Shown: positions 45,101-57,100 of the stretch, in pieces | How positions within the stretch are numbered: the first letter of the stretch is position 1 | Layout of the letters: every line of letters starts with the position of its first letter | Origin: Flavobacterium pallidum | Lineage (GTDB): Bacteria > Bacteroidota > Bacteroidia > Flavobacteriales > Flavobacteriaceae | Direction of reading: 5' to 3' | NCBI RefSeq assembly: GCF_003097535.1 | Contig: NZ_CP029187.1 | Location: 248,001-312,000 of the forward strand | Length of the DNA: 64,000 bases | Notes under the pieces: model-generated | What the model was told of the DNA's origin: nothing | Seen by the model: the letters and a program-made list of their open reading frames with translations, nothing else | The model's database searches: none | Made by a program: the position numbers and the translations under genes

Positions 45101-48100
45101 AGTTGTAGTTGTAGTAGGGTTTACTGTCAAAGATTTCGTAGTGCCTACTACAGTTGAGCCGTCAGACCAGGAATAGGCGACGCTTGGCTGCAGGTTAACC
45201 ATATATTCTTCGTATTCGCCCCATCCTACTGTCATTGTTGGGCCGGTAATTCCTCCAGCACCTTCAGTGACAATAATCCTCATCCTGGCATTACCAGGGC
45301 TTACACCGGCAGGAACGACGAACGATCCTGTTTCAGTGTGTGCACCCAAAGTAGTTGCCGCTGAAGTATAAACCGCTTCTCCTGCATCACCGAATGATCC
45401 ATTTCTGTTGTAATCAATATAAATGGCCATCGAGTGTGCAAACGCAGAAGCATCCTGTACGCTCGTCATAGAGAAATTATAAGATCCACCACCGTTCAGT
45501 ACATAAGGACCGAATGCAGTATAGTTTGCATAGCTTCCCGCAGTACCTGTAGCTGTTCCTATCGTTCCAACCAGAGAGTTTCTTGCTGAAGCATTGTTAA
45601 GGATTGTAGTAGCACCCTGCGTGATGGTTACATTGCCCATATCTTCATCAGTTGTAGGGTTTGTAACTGCAGGTGGTGCAGTATACGTCGGTGCAATACC
45701 ATTAAACGAAGCGTTTAAGATAGTTCCGGTGCCGCTGCATACGGTAGTCAATGATGCCGAAGCAACCAGGCTAACACCCGTATTCAAAGCGTCCTGGTAT
45801 GAAGTACCAGTATATCCGGTGCTCAGCGACGAAGAATTCGTAGCCGTAACGCTCCAGGTCACTACACTATTTGCAGGTGAAGCCGCAGGGATAGTATAAG
45901 ACCATGTATTGCCAGATGTATTTGTCATTGCAACAGGCCCTGTAGCAGTTCCGTTGTTGTAAGTAATCGTAACACCTGTTATTGTTCCTGTAGGCGTTGT
46001 AACATCAACAGAAACCGTTCTTGCCGTAGCAGTACAAAGTGTAGTGAATGCAGGCGAAACTGAATTGAAAGTCACTGTCGGTGCCGGTGAAGAACCAGCA
46101 AATTCCCATGCTCCCATATCATATTGCGTTCCTCTTGTAACACCATTATAATCAACAGTAAAGAATGCAGATAAGTTTGCACCACCACTTTCAGCCAGGG
46201 TATTGATACCATCGTTTGGCTTAAGGTAAGTTGCTGAACCTCCTGTTGTACTGTTGAAGAATGACGCTGCAGAGAATGCCGTATCAACAAATGAATTCGC
46301 CTCACGTGAAGTTCCTACCGCAGCGTAGTAAGTGCTGTAATCCTGATAAGCATTGGTTCCATCATAAAGGATGGCCTTGTTTGCAGCAGGCGTACCGGCA
46401 AAATACATGTTGCGGTTAGAAGTCGTAGCGAAGTTACCCAGCGTAGCTACAGCGCTTCTTCTCAAAGCAGTAACAACACCAGTAGTACCAGGCGTAGACG
46501 TATTGATTACGATGTTATTCATCAAATCAAGTTTCGCCGTAGTAGCAGTCGAGCTTGCAGCGTGGTAGATACCTGATGTTCCGAAAGCCGCTCCCGTAGA
46601 AGAAGCATTCAGGTACACAGTATTGTTATACACGTTGAAGTTAGCCGTAGCAGCCGTAGCTGATACCGAGATTCCCCTGATCGCATCAGCATTGGATGCG
46701 GCAGGTGTCCTCAGATCACCGATAAGGTTGTCATAAGCATTGGTATTTGCAGAAGCCGTTGTTGAGGCCATTGCAAGACCGATGATTTGCGCAGCACCTG
46801 TATTTCCTGTGGAAAGATCGTAAATCTTGTTCCTGAAAATATTTGCTGTACCAGCAATCGACGGAGCCGAATAGATACCAAACTGCGTAAGACCACCCGC
46901 GAATCCGTAAATCGTGTTACGGCTAATGGTCACGTTCGCACCATATCCGTTACGGATTCCATACATTACAACAGCACTGCTCGCAGGAGCCGTAAAGTTG
47001 TAGAAGTTGTTTCCGGTACAAACTTTGGTACCTGTATTCGAAGTAAGCTGGTACCAGCCCACCATAGTCTGGGCACCGGTAGCTGTAGTGCTTAAGCCGA
47101 ATACATTATTATTCGTAATCGTCTCATTTTGCGGTGTTCCTACTGAATATATTCCGTAGAATCCTGAAGTACTTCCCGCAGCATTGTTTGCCAGGTTAGA
47201 AACTGTGTTGCCGTCGATAGTAACCGTTGTTGGGGTACCATACTGGATACCGTAGAAAGTAGCTGCAGCAGTCCTGCTAAGGTTGTTGATGGTATTCGAA
47301 GTGACATTTACAGTCGTTGGGGAACCCACCGTCATACCTGTAAAGGCACCTGTACCTGCGTTGGCTATATCAGTAATGGTGTTTGAACCTACAGTAAGCA
47401 AAGTGGCAGCACCAGTGTTATCAACACCATTTACAATAGAAGCTCCTGTTCCATATGCTGTTGCATTTCTCACAGTGTTACTACTGATGGTAGTACTTGT
47501 TCCTGTAGCAGCCGACCTAATACCTTCAATCAGTGTAGCGCCTGAAGTAGTGAACGTCAATGCACCTGAATTGGTAAGGTTGGTTCCATTAAAGAAAGCA
47601 CCTCCACGCAGGTTGTTTGCTGTAGTGTTACCAACAATATTATTGCTGACAGTCATTACACCCGAACCGGCAACGTCAATACCTGTAACAGACCCGGTAA
47701 GCGAAGCTGTTGTACCTGAAGCATCAATGGCTCCAATAGTATTGTTCTGGATGGCTACAGTGTTTGCAGAAGTAGCGTAAATACCTACAACTGCAGCCTG
47801 CGAGGTAGTTGAAGCTGCGTAAAGCGAACCCATTCCCGTCGTAGCACCGATAGTGTTTCCGGTAGCTGTACCGATGTTGGCATTACCACTCGTTACGTTG
47901 ATTCCGCAAAGGACACCGTTTGTAGTCGTAGCGCCACTTGAAGTGTAAAGCGCAATTCCCGCAACTGTGTTATTTTGGATTGATGAAACCGTACCAGCTG
48001 CAGTAAATCCTGCATTGATACCGATGAAACGCGTAGCATTGGCAGTTCCCGTAGTCGTGTAAGCACTTGGGAAGGTCCCTGTAAGTGCTACAGTATTACC

Positions 48101-51100
48101 TACAAGATTCATGGTACCGGTTCCCGCTGCATTAGCAAAACCGATCGTGTTTCCTGTAATCGTGTAACCCGCACCAGAAGCTACGTTAATACCATTGTGC
48201 GTATTCGCGGTGGTATAAATCCTTGTAGCAGTTTGGTACAGTTTATTGCCTGAAATCGTCCAGGCTTCACTGTTCGAAGCAACAGCTATACCTTTCGTTG
48301 CTAACGTAGCGCTGAAGAAGTTGAAAATGTTGTTATTCGAAATCGTGTTATTGTCATTCGTTTTGGCAGCAGTACCCGCAGAATAGATTCCATTCACCGG
48401 AGTAGTTGCGCCATCCCTGATGTCACAATTTGCAATCGTGTTATTGTCGTTACCCGTAGTAGCAGTTGTTGTAGAGAACAACACCACTCCAGATGTAGCA
48501 GAAGTGTTCACACCACGTACATCAGCATAACGCACGATGTTGTTAGAAGCATCATTGATGAACTGGATTACAGCACCGGTTGTGTTAGTGTTGCTGATCT
48601 GCAGGTCTTTGTTGCTTCCCGTACCACCTGAACGTCCGTCGATAGTCCAGTAATTACCTCCGTTAAGGGAGAAAGTAGCTACAGGGTTTGCAGAGCTGAT
48701 TACTTTTCCTGTAACGCCATTCGCCTCACGGATTGTAATAGTATTGGTAGCGCTTGCCCCTGTAATTGCAGGCATCGAGATCGGATAAGTTTCCGTAGAA
48801 GCATCATAGCCGCTGTTCAGTTCAAGGAATGTTGGCTGGGTGATACCACAAGTTACCAAAGCCGCGATGGCCGAAGTAAGGTTGTTGTAAGTACCTGACG
48901 GTCCTACAGCAATAGTTCCACCACTTACCACATACAGGCTCACCGTATTAGAAGTCAACGGAGCACATGGTGCCGTTCCGGTAACCTGTACACGGAAAGT
49001 GTATCCTGAAAGTGAAGAAGCCGATGCGATGGACAACGCGTTTGTTGTCGCTCCTGAAATGGTTGCTCCTGAAAGCGTACCATCGGTCAGGATGATGTCA
49101 CTTCCATTGTTTGCAATCCATTGGTAAGTCAATCCTGCGCCAGTAGCGGTAACGCTGAAGTTGGCTGTAGCCGAAGCACAGATGGCCTGGTTTGCAGGTT
49201 GCGCTGTAATAGCCACCGCCTGGATCACCGTCAATGTGGCAGCAGTAGATGTCTGGGCGCTACAAGGAGCCAAGCCAGAAACAACGGCACGGTATTGATT
49301 TCCGGTAAGGGAAACCGCAGGCGTGTTGATAGTATATGATGCAGTTGTCGCAGCTGAAATCGGAGACCAGTTGCCACCGTTATCAGTGCTCAGTTCCCAC
49401 TGGTAAGTAAGACCTGTTCCTGTGGCACCTACTGTGAAAGTCACAGAAGCCGCGCTTGAACATACCGTTTGCGTAGCAGGATTGGTATTGATTGCCACCA
49501 CATCATTAACCGTAAGGGTTGCCACGTTAGAAACAAGGCTTCCTCCGTTGATCACCACCTGATACTGGTTTCCTGTATTAGCGGAAGTCAGTCCTGATGG
49601 AATGCTGTAAGAAGAAGACGTTGCAGATGGAATATCGGCAAAAGTTCCTGCACTGTTCACCCTGTATTGCCACTGGTAAGATGAAGGCGTACCTCCAGAA
49701 GTGGTTACAAAGAATGTCACACCCGAATTGCTGCAGATGGTCTGAGACTGCGGCTGTGCATTGATCGAGATTGACGTTACAGTCAATACCGCAGGATCGC
49801 TGGTTACGGCAGCACAAGGCGCTGTTCCCGAAACCGTTACACGATACTGGTATTGGTTCATTCCTGAAGTAACATTCGTCAATGAAAGCGTGTTTGTAGT
49901 AGCACCTGAATAAACGCCACCATCAGCAACTGTTGCCCAACCTGATCCGTCGTTCACTTCCCATACATAAGAAGAGATTCCAGTTCCTGTTGCAGTCACT
50001 GAGAATGAAGTATTATCAGCAGGCAATATCGAAACGCCCTGTGGCTGTGCAGTGATTGCGACAGCTTTATTTACGGTAACTGTAGCGTTGGTCGTACTTG
50101 GAGTACATCCAGCTCCTGTAACGGTATTGGTTACGGTATAAGTTCCTTCAGTACTGGCCACAAGATCAATAACACCCGTTGAAGCGTTGATTGCCAAGCC
50201 TGCAGGTGTAGCCGTAAATGTTCCGGCTGTTCCTGTAATGGCTGGCGTAGCAGTCAATGAGCTTGAACAGTAAACCGAAGAACCATATGTAAATCCTGAA
50301 TTTGGATTCTGACCGATAGTAATAAACGTAGTCGCTGTCTGGATACCACAACTTCCTCCATCCATAGTATAAGTTACCTGGTAAAGACCTGGCGTACTTA
50401 AAGATGGATTAACCTCACCCGTCGCAGTATTAAGGCTCAAAGCAAGATCCGCGGTATAAGAACCACCAGCTGTTCCTGTTCTTGTTACCGTAGCACTGGT
50501 TAAAGTGTTACAATAAGGACTGTTGTCATAATGAATTGTAGCCGACGGCATCGTATCGATTGTCAGTACAATCATCGAGCGCGCACTTTCACATCCTGAT
50601 GTTGGGTTAACAACACTTACGTAGAAAGTAGTCGTCGTAGCGATGGAAGTCGTATAGTTTGTCGCAGTGGAAGATTGCAATGCAGTCCCTCCTGTTGAAG
50701 CGCTATACCACTTGTAAGTTGGTGTCGTAAATCCGTTGGTGTTTGATACCGTTGCTGCAGTAACCACACCCGCTCCGCAATGACCTCCATTTACAACTGA
50801 AGGTGCGTTAGGTGCCGGGTTGACGTTAACGGTGACGTTCTGTACTTTGGCACATCCTGTAGCAGGATCTGTAGCTGTTACAGTATACACTGTCGTTGCA
50901 GATGGTGATGCGCTGAAAGTATTTGAAGAACTGACGGTTGAAGCACCATCAGACCATGAATAAGACAATGATCCAGCAGCCTGTCCGACTACCTGACCAC
51001 CGAAAATCATATTCGGCCTGTTCGTAAATGTAGTGATGGCAGTTCCGTTAGTAGTGCCACATAACGAATTATTATCAGCATATTTCCCGTAAACGGAATT

Positions 51101-54100
51101 GTATGCCGTTGTAGAATAAGCTACAGTAGAATTTCCACTAAAACATGAAGCACAAGTATCGGCAACAGAGTCGTTGTCATGGCAAATATCGATTACGATG
51201 TTTGAAACCCCATCCCAATTAAATGGCGTAGTAAATGTCAAAGTGTGTAAACCTACAGCAGGAGCAGGTTTCGAAACCGGACCATATACCGTAGTAAAGC
51301 TTCCTGAAGGAGTAGCGAAATTTCCTGAAAAAGCAGTATCAGCAGTATTCGCAATTTTAACGGTATAACCACTTTGCGCATAAGTACCTACACCTGAAGC
51401 CGTAACATTAAAGGCAAGGGATGTAAGGTTACCAGCGTTTAATCCGCTTGCAGTTAGCTCACTTGCCCTTACGATGTATTGGATATGCTGTCCTTCGTAG
51501 TTAGAAGTGAATGGCGTAATTCCTGTTGTAACCGTTGTAGTTGTATCTGCACCTATTGATGTAGCTGTACCGGCAGTGATTGTTGTTGTTGTAGCCAAAA
51601 GCGTCGTAGCACTTCCCGCACAAATCGTAGCCGGAGTAGCTGAAACAGTCAAAGCAGGCAAAGCATTTACCGTGATTGATTTAGTCTGTACAGAAGTACA
51701 GTTTGTGTTAGGATCGTATGCTGAAATGGTATACACATACGTTCCGGCAGCGGTTGGTGTAACCAGGTAAGCATTGCTTCCGGTAGCATTTGCAGTCAAT
51801 GCCACATTTCCTGTAACACCACTTCCTGTTGCAGGAGTTGCTGACAGGGTAAACTGTGTAAAGTTGTTGAAGCTTGGCGTGTAGCTGCTTGAAATATTGA
51901 AACTGCCACCTGCACAAAGGCTTGACGGCGCAGTAATACTTAGGCTATCCGGCGTAGAAACCGTAATGGTTAACGGTGTCCTGGCACTTTCGCAACCTGT
52001 AGTCGGGTTAACAACAGCAACATAGAAAGTAGTAGTTACTGAAATCGCACTGTTATAGCTCGTACTTGTAGTCGCCTGAAGTGGTGAACCACCTGTTGCG
52101 ACGTTGTACCATCTGATCACTGGCGTTGTGAATCCGTTCGGGTCTGATACCGAAGCGGCAGGCACTTGTGTTCCACATTGGGATGCACTTGTAACTACAG
52201 TCGGCGCAGTCGGAGCCGGGTTTACATTTACCGTAACGTTTTGTTCGCTGAAACATCCCGTAGCAGCATTTGTCGCCCTAACGGTATAAACCGTAGTAGT
52301 TGTCGGAGAAGCTGAAACTGAAGCTCCTGACAAGTTACCCGGATTCCATGTCCATGTGTAAGAAGATGTCATATCGGAACCAACCTGGCCTGCAAATGTC
52401 GCTAGTGGCCTGTTGGCATAAGTGGTTGCACCTGTCGTTGCAGCACAAGCACCTGTCGATCCCAATAAGTTATTATTGCTGATGGCTGATGGTGTAGTCG
52501 CTGCAAGAGTTGAAGAAGTACCTATTGTGGAAATGTTGTAACAGATATCAACCAGTACATTTGATGTTCCGTCCCAGTTGAACGGCGTGGTGAATGTGTG
52601 TGTATTTACACCCGCAACAGCAGTATAAGTAGCCGCAGTATAACATGTAGTATAACCTGCAGGAGCAAGGAATGAAGTAGTCGAAGGTGGTGTTGAAGCC
52701 ACATTTGCCATCCTGATCGTGTAGTTGTTTGCGCTTCCTGATCCAGCGGAAGTAACATTAAAGCTAACCGCTGTAATATTACCTGCCTGTAAACCTGCTG
52801 CACTCAATTCGGCCGCAGTATATATGAGCTGGTGCTTGAAATCGCCTGTTCCAAAACCATTCCTGTAAACACCACCACCAAATTCTGTAGTAGTTTGCGT
52901 TCCTATGGCTGCCGTTCCCGGAGCCGCAGCAATACTTTTAGCAGAAAGTGCCACTGCCGTACCAGGGCACGACGCAGTTGCAGGAGCAGTTACCGAAGTA
53001 ATCGCCGGAAGTGCACCAACAGTAACCGTAACTGTATTTGTAGCAGTACAAACACCGTCAGTTCCCGTAACAGTATAAACATAAGTTCCGGCAGCAGTAG
53101 GTGTCACAGTTTGTGATGCACCACTTGGCGTTCCGCTCATACCGCTTCCCAATGACGGGCTAACACTCCATGTGTAGCTGTATAAACCAGCGCTGCTGGC
53201 TCCTAAAGTAATAGGATTACCTAAACATATTGTTGCCGTTGCACCCGGCGTTACCGTGATAGCATTTGGCGTAGTCACTGTAACGGTTACCGCAGTACGG
53301 TTGCTCTCACAACCCGTAGCAGGATTCACAACCGAAACATAGAAAGTCGTAGTCGTTGAAATCGCAGTATCATAAGTCATCGAAGTGCTTGATTGTAACG
53401 CTGTAGTTGTTACATTATCAGCATACCATTTAATGGTAGGCGTAGTAAATCCGTTTGGATCAGCAACTGAAGCAGTTGGCACCTGAAGTCCGCACTGGCT
53501 TGAGTTTGTAGCCGTAAGGGCTGTTGGCTTAGGATTAACCGTTACATTAACAACCTGTTCGTTATAACATCCTGTAGTCGTATTTGTAGCCCTTACAGTA
53601 TAAGCAGTAGTTGTAGTCGGTGATACTGAAACTGAAGCTCCGCTTAAATTACCAGGATTCCATGTCCAGGTGTAAGAAGAAGTGATATCGGTAGTTTTCT
53701 GACCTCCCAAGGTAACGATTGGCCTATTGGCTACCGCAGTTCCTGTTGTAGCACTACAGGCTGTTGTAGAAGAAGCCGTATGCGTATTACCCGCAAATGC
53801 CGGTGTAGAACAAGCGACGGTTGTCGTTCCTGTCACATTATTGGTTTGGCATGTCTCTACAATGATGTTAGAGGTACCGTCCCATACAAAAGGCGTAGAG
53901 AAGGTATGTGTATTGACACCAACCGCAGGCGTGAATGAAGCCTGTGTAAATACAGTAGTAAACGTTGGCGTTTCATAAGTCGTAGTCAATGCAGTAGCAC
54001 TGCTGTTAGCCATTTTGATCGTAAAGTTCGATACGACACCCGTATCAGCACCTGTTACCGTAAAACCTAAACTTGTAATATTTCCGGCAGCATATCCAGC

Positions 54101-57100
54101 AGCAGTAAGTTCTGAAGCTTTATACAACAACTGGGTCTTGATCTGGTTTCCTGTACCGTTTCCTGAACGGTAAGGATTACCATTATCACCACCAATCGTA
54201 GTGGTCTGTGTACCAATTGTACCTGTACCGGCACCGATACCGATGCTTGTGGCAGTCAATGCTGTCGAACCGCCTGCACAGATTGTACCGCTGGCAGCAG
54301 CAGCCGTTGTGATTGCAGGCAATGCACCTGCAGTAACCGTTACGGTATTTGTAGTAGCACAGATACCATCGTCACCTAGTACCGTATAAACATACGTTCC
54401 TGGCATGGTAGGCGTGATTGTCTGAGAAGCGCCACTGAGTGTACCACTTACACCGCTTCCCGTAGTTGGATTTGCCGTCCACGAATACACGTAACCTGCA
54501 TTTGTGCTTGACGCTCCAAGTGATATTGATTGTCCCGAACACACTGTGGCAGTAGCACCCGGAGTCACCGTAATTGAAGCCGGAGTGGAAACCGTAACTG
54601 TAACCGGGATTCTTGCACTTTCGCAACCCGATGTAGGGTTTACTACCGATACATAGAATGTAGTTGTAGTCGAAATAGCAGTTCCGTAAGTATGTGAAGT
54701 GGTTGCCTGCAGCGGTGTTGTCGCAACATTTGTAGCATACCATTTGATGATTGGAGTTGCAAATCCATTAGGATCAGAAACTGATGCCGTTGGAATATCC
54801 AGACCACATTGTGATGAGTTGGTTCCTGTAAGCGATGTTGGCGCAGGATTAACCGTTACCGGAGTTGACGCCGAAACCGGGCATCCTGAATAATTTGCCG
54901 TAAAAGTATAGGTGTGACCTGTTGTAGGACTGACAGAAAGGTTGTTTCCTGTACCTACTGTAGAAGCACCATCAGACCATGAAATACCTGACAAAGCTAC
55001 TTTTGCAACTCCGACGAAAGTCATATCAGGAAGTTTGGTGCTGTTGGTTACATTCGTATACGTTGCACCACATAAATTCGCATTATCCTGGTTGTAACCG
55101 TAAGTTGCGGTGTAAGACTTCGTTGTTGCCGTAACCAAATCCGTGTTCGAGAATAACGCTCCGGTTGAAGCTGGATCATTTGCAAAACAAATATCGACAA
55201 GGATATTCGAAGTACCGTCCCAGTTAAATGAAGACGAAGTTCCCGCTCCCGTACCAAAATTAAAGTTATTGGTCCCGGCAGTAGTACTCATACCTGTACC
55301 CACAGTTGAAGATGACGCATAAACCGTTGTAAATGTAGCGGCGTTATTTCCACTGGTCAGCGTAGTCAACGCCGTAGTAGCAAGCTTGATAGTATAGCTT
55401 GTAAAAGGCAGCGTACTGTTTTTCGTAGCCACGTTGAACCTTAAACCAGTAATATTACCGGCAGCCAATCCGGCAGCCTGTAAATCTGAAGCCATTACAA
55501 GATATTGTGTATGCTGAGATTCATAATACTGTGAAAACGGAGACAAGGCCTCACTCGTACTTGTTGTTCCGATTGTTGTCAGTCCAGTACCGTTGGTTGC
55601 CGTTCCGCCAGATTTTACAAACGAAGCTGTCAATACTGTAGGGGTACCTGCACAAGTTGTCGTTACTGATGCTGAAGCTGAAGCCGTACCTCCTGCCAAC
55701 GGATCATCCGCATAGCTGGTTCCGGTGTACGTCGCACTCAACGGTACAGAATTTACTGCTGTAATAGACCATGCAACGGTAGCTGTTGTCGGCGATCCTA
55801 CCGGGATAGTTGCCGTATAGGAACTGCCACCGCCTGCCGTCATAGTGATTGGGCTTTGCGCAACACCATTGAAGCTGTAGTTCAAAGTGGCTGAAGTGAT
55901 GGTTCCGCTGGCAGTGGTGATACTTGCATTTACTGCCCTGCCCGAAGCCGTACATTGTGACGTAGCAGGAGGCGTAACTGAAGTAATCGAAATCGCCGGA
56001 GCCGGAGAAACACCTGCAAATTCATCAGCACCCACATCAGGGTTAGAAGCATTCCTCGTGTTTCCGTCGTAATCATCCGTGATTCCTGAAATTGCAATAC
56101 CACCGCTTTCAGCCTGAGTGTTCAGACCGTTAACCAGGTGAAGGAACGTTGCAGATGATCCTGAAGCCGGACCTGTCAGACTCTGGAAGAATGTTCCGGC
56201 AGTTGACGATACTGCTTCAGAAAATGACAAAGCTTCCCTTGGCGATACCAATGTCTTGTAAGCAGACATGGTTTGTACTGAGTTCGTTCCGTCGTAGAAT
56301 AACAACTTTGTTGCCGAAGGTGTACCGGCATAGAACAGGTTATTATTCGATGCTGAGTTGTATTGAGTCAACGTTGTCGAAGTCCTCCTGAAACAAGAAC
56401 TGATTCCTGTACCTGTCGGTGTAGAAAGATTCACAAGGATGTTGTTGTTCATCAAAACCGTAGGCGTGGTTGAAGACTGGTAAACCGCAGCACTTGCAAA
56501 ACCAGTTCCTGAACTTGTTCCGTTCAGGTAAACCGTGTTATAATACAGGTTGATGTTTGATCCGACAGTACCGCAAAATATACCAAACAGGCTCAAACCT
56601 GTACTTTGCGGCGTACTTAAATTACCAATAATGTTATTAGAAACATTGTATGTCGTAGCACTGCTGCTTCCCAGATAAAGACCCGCAACTGTCGGGCCCG
56701 TACCAGTAGAGCTTAAAGTATGGATAACGTTTTTGGAAATCGTCGCCACCGTATTGTAGGCATTCCTGATACCTGCAACCGTTGCATAACCTGAGTTGCT
56801 CGAACTCGTAAAGGACAGGTTATTGATGTTATTACCGGTAAGGACTTTTGCACCTACCGCAGTAAGGTTATAAATTCCGTATATCACATGTCCGGTAGCC
56901 GTACTGCTTCCGTTGATGGAAAAGTTATTAATGTTGTTGTTCGTCACCGTCTCGTTCGGCGGGGATGAACCATCATAATAGCCATACATTACAGAAGAAG
57001 TTGCTCCTGTACTGTTTGGCATGGAAATATTGGAAATCGTATTTCCGTCAACATTGATTACCGAAGTGCTTCCGCGGATTCCGTAGAATGTACCGAAACT

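Noticed and set aside
47283..47780. Long plus-strand open frames (up to 165 codons) opposite the giant adhesin gene
   Set aside because: They arise from the Thr/Val/Ala-rich codon use of the minus-strand gene, have Val/Pro/Ala-rich low-complexity translations, and lack start signals and conserved motifs.
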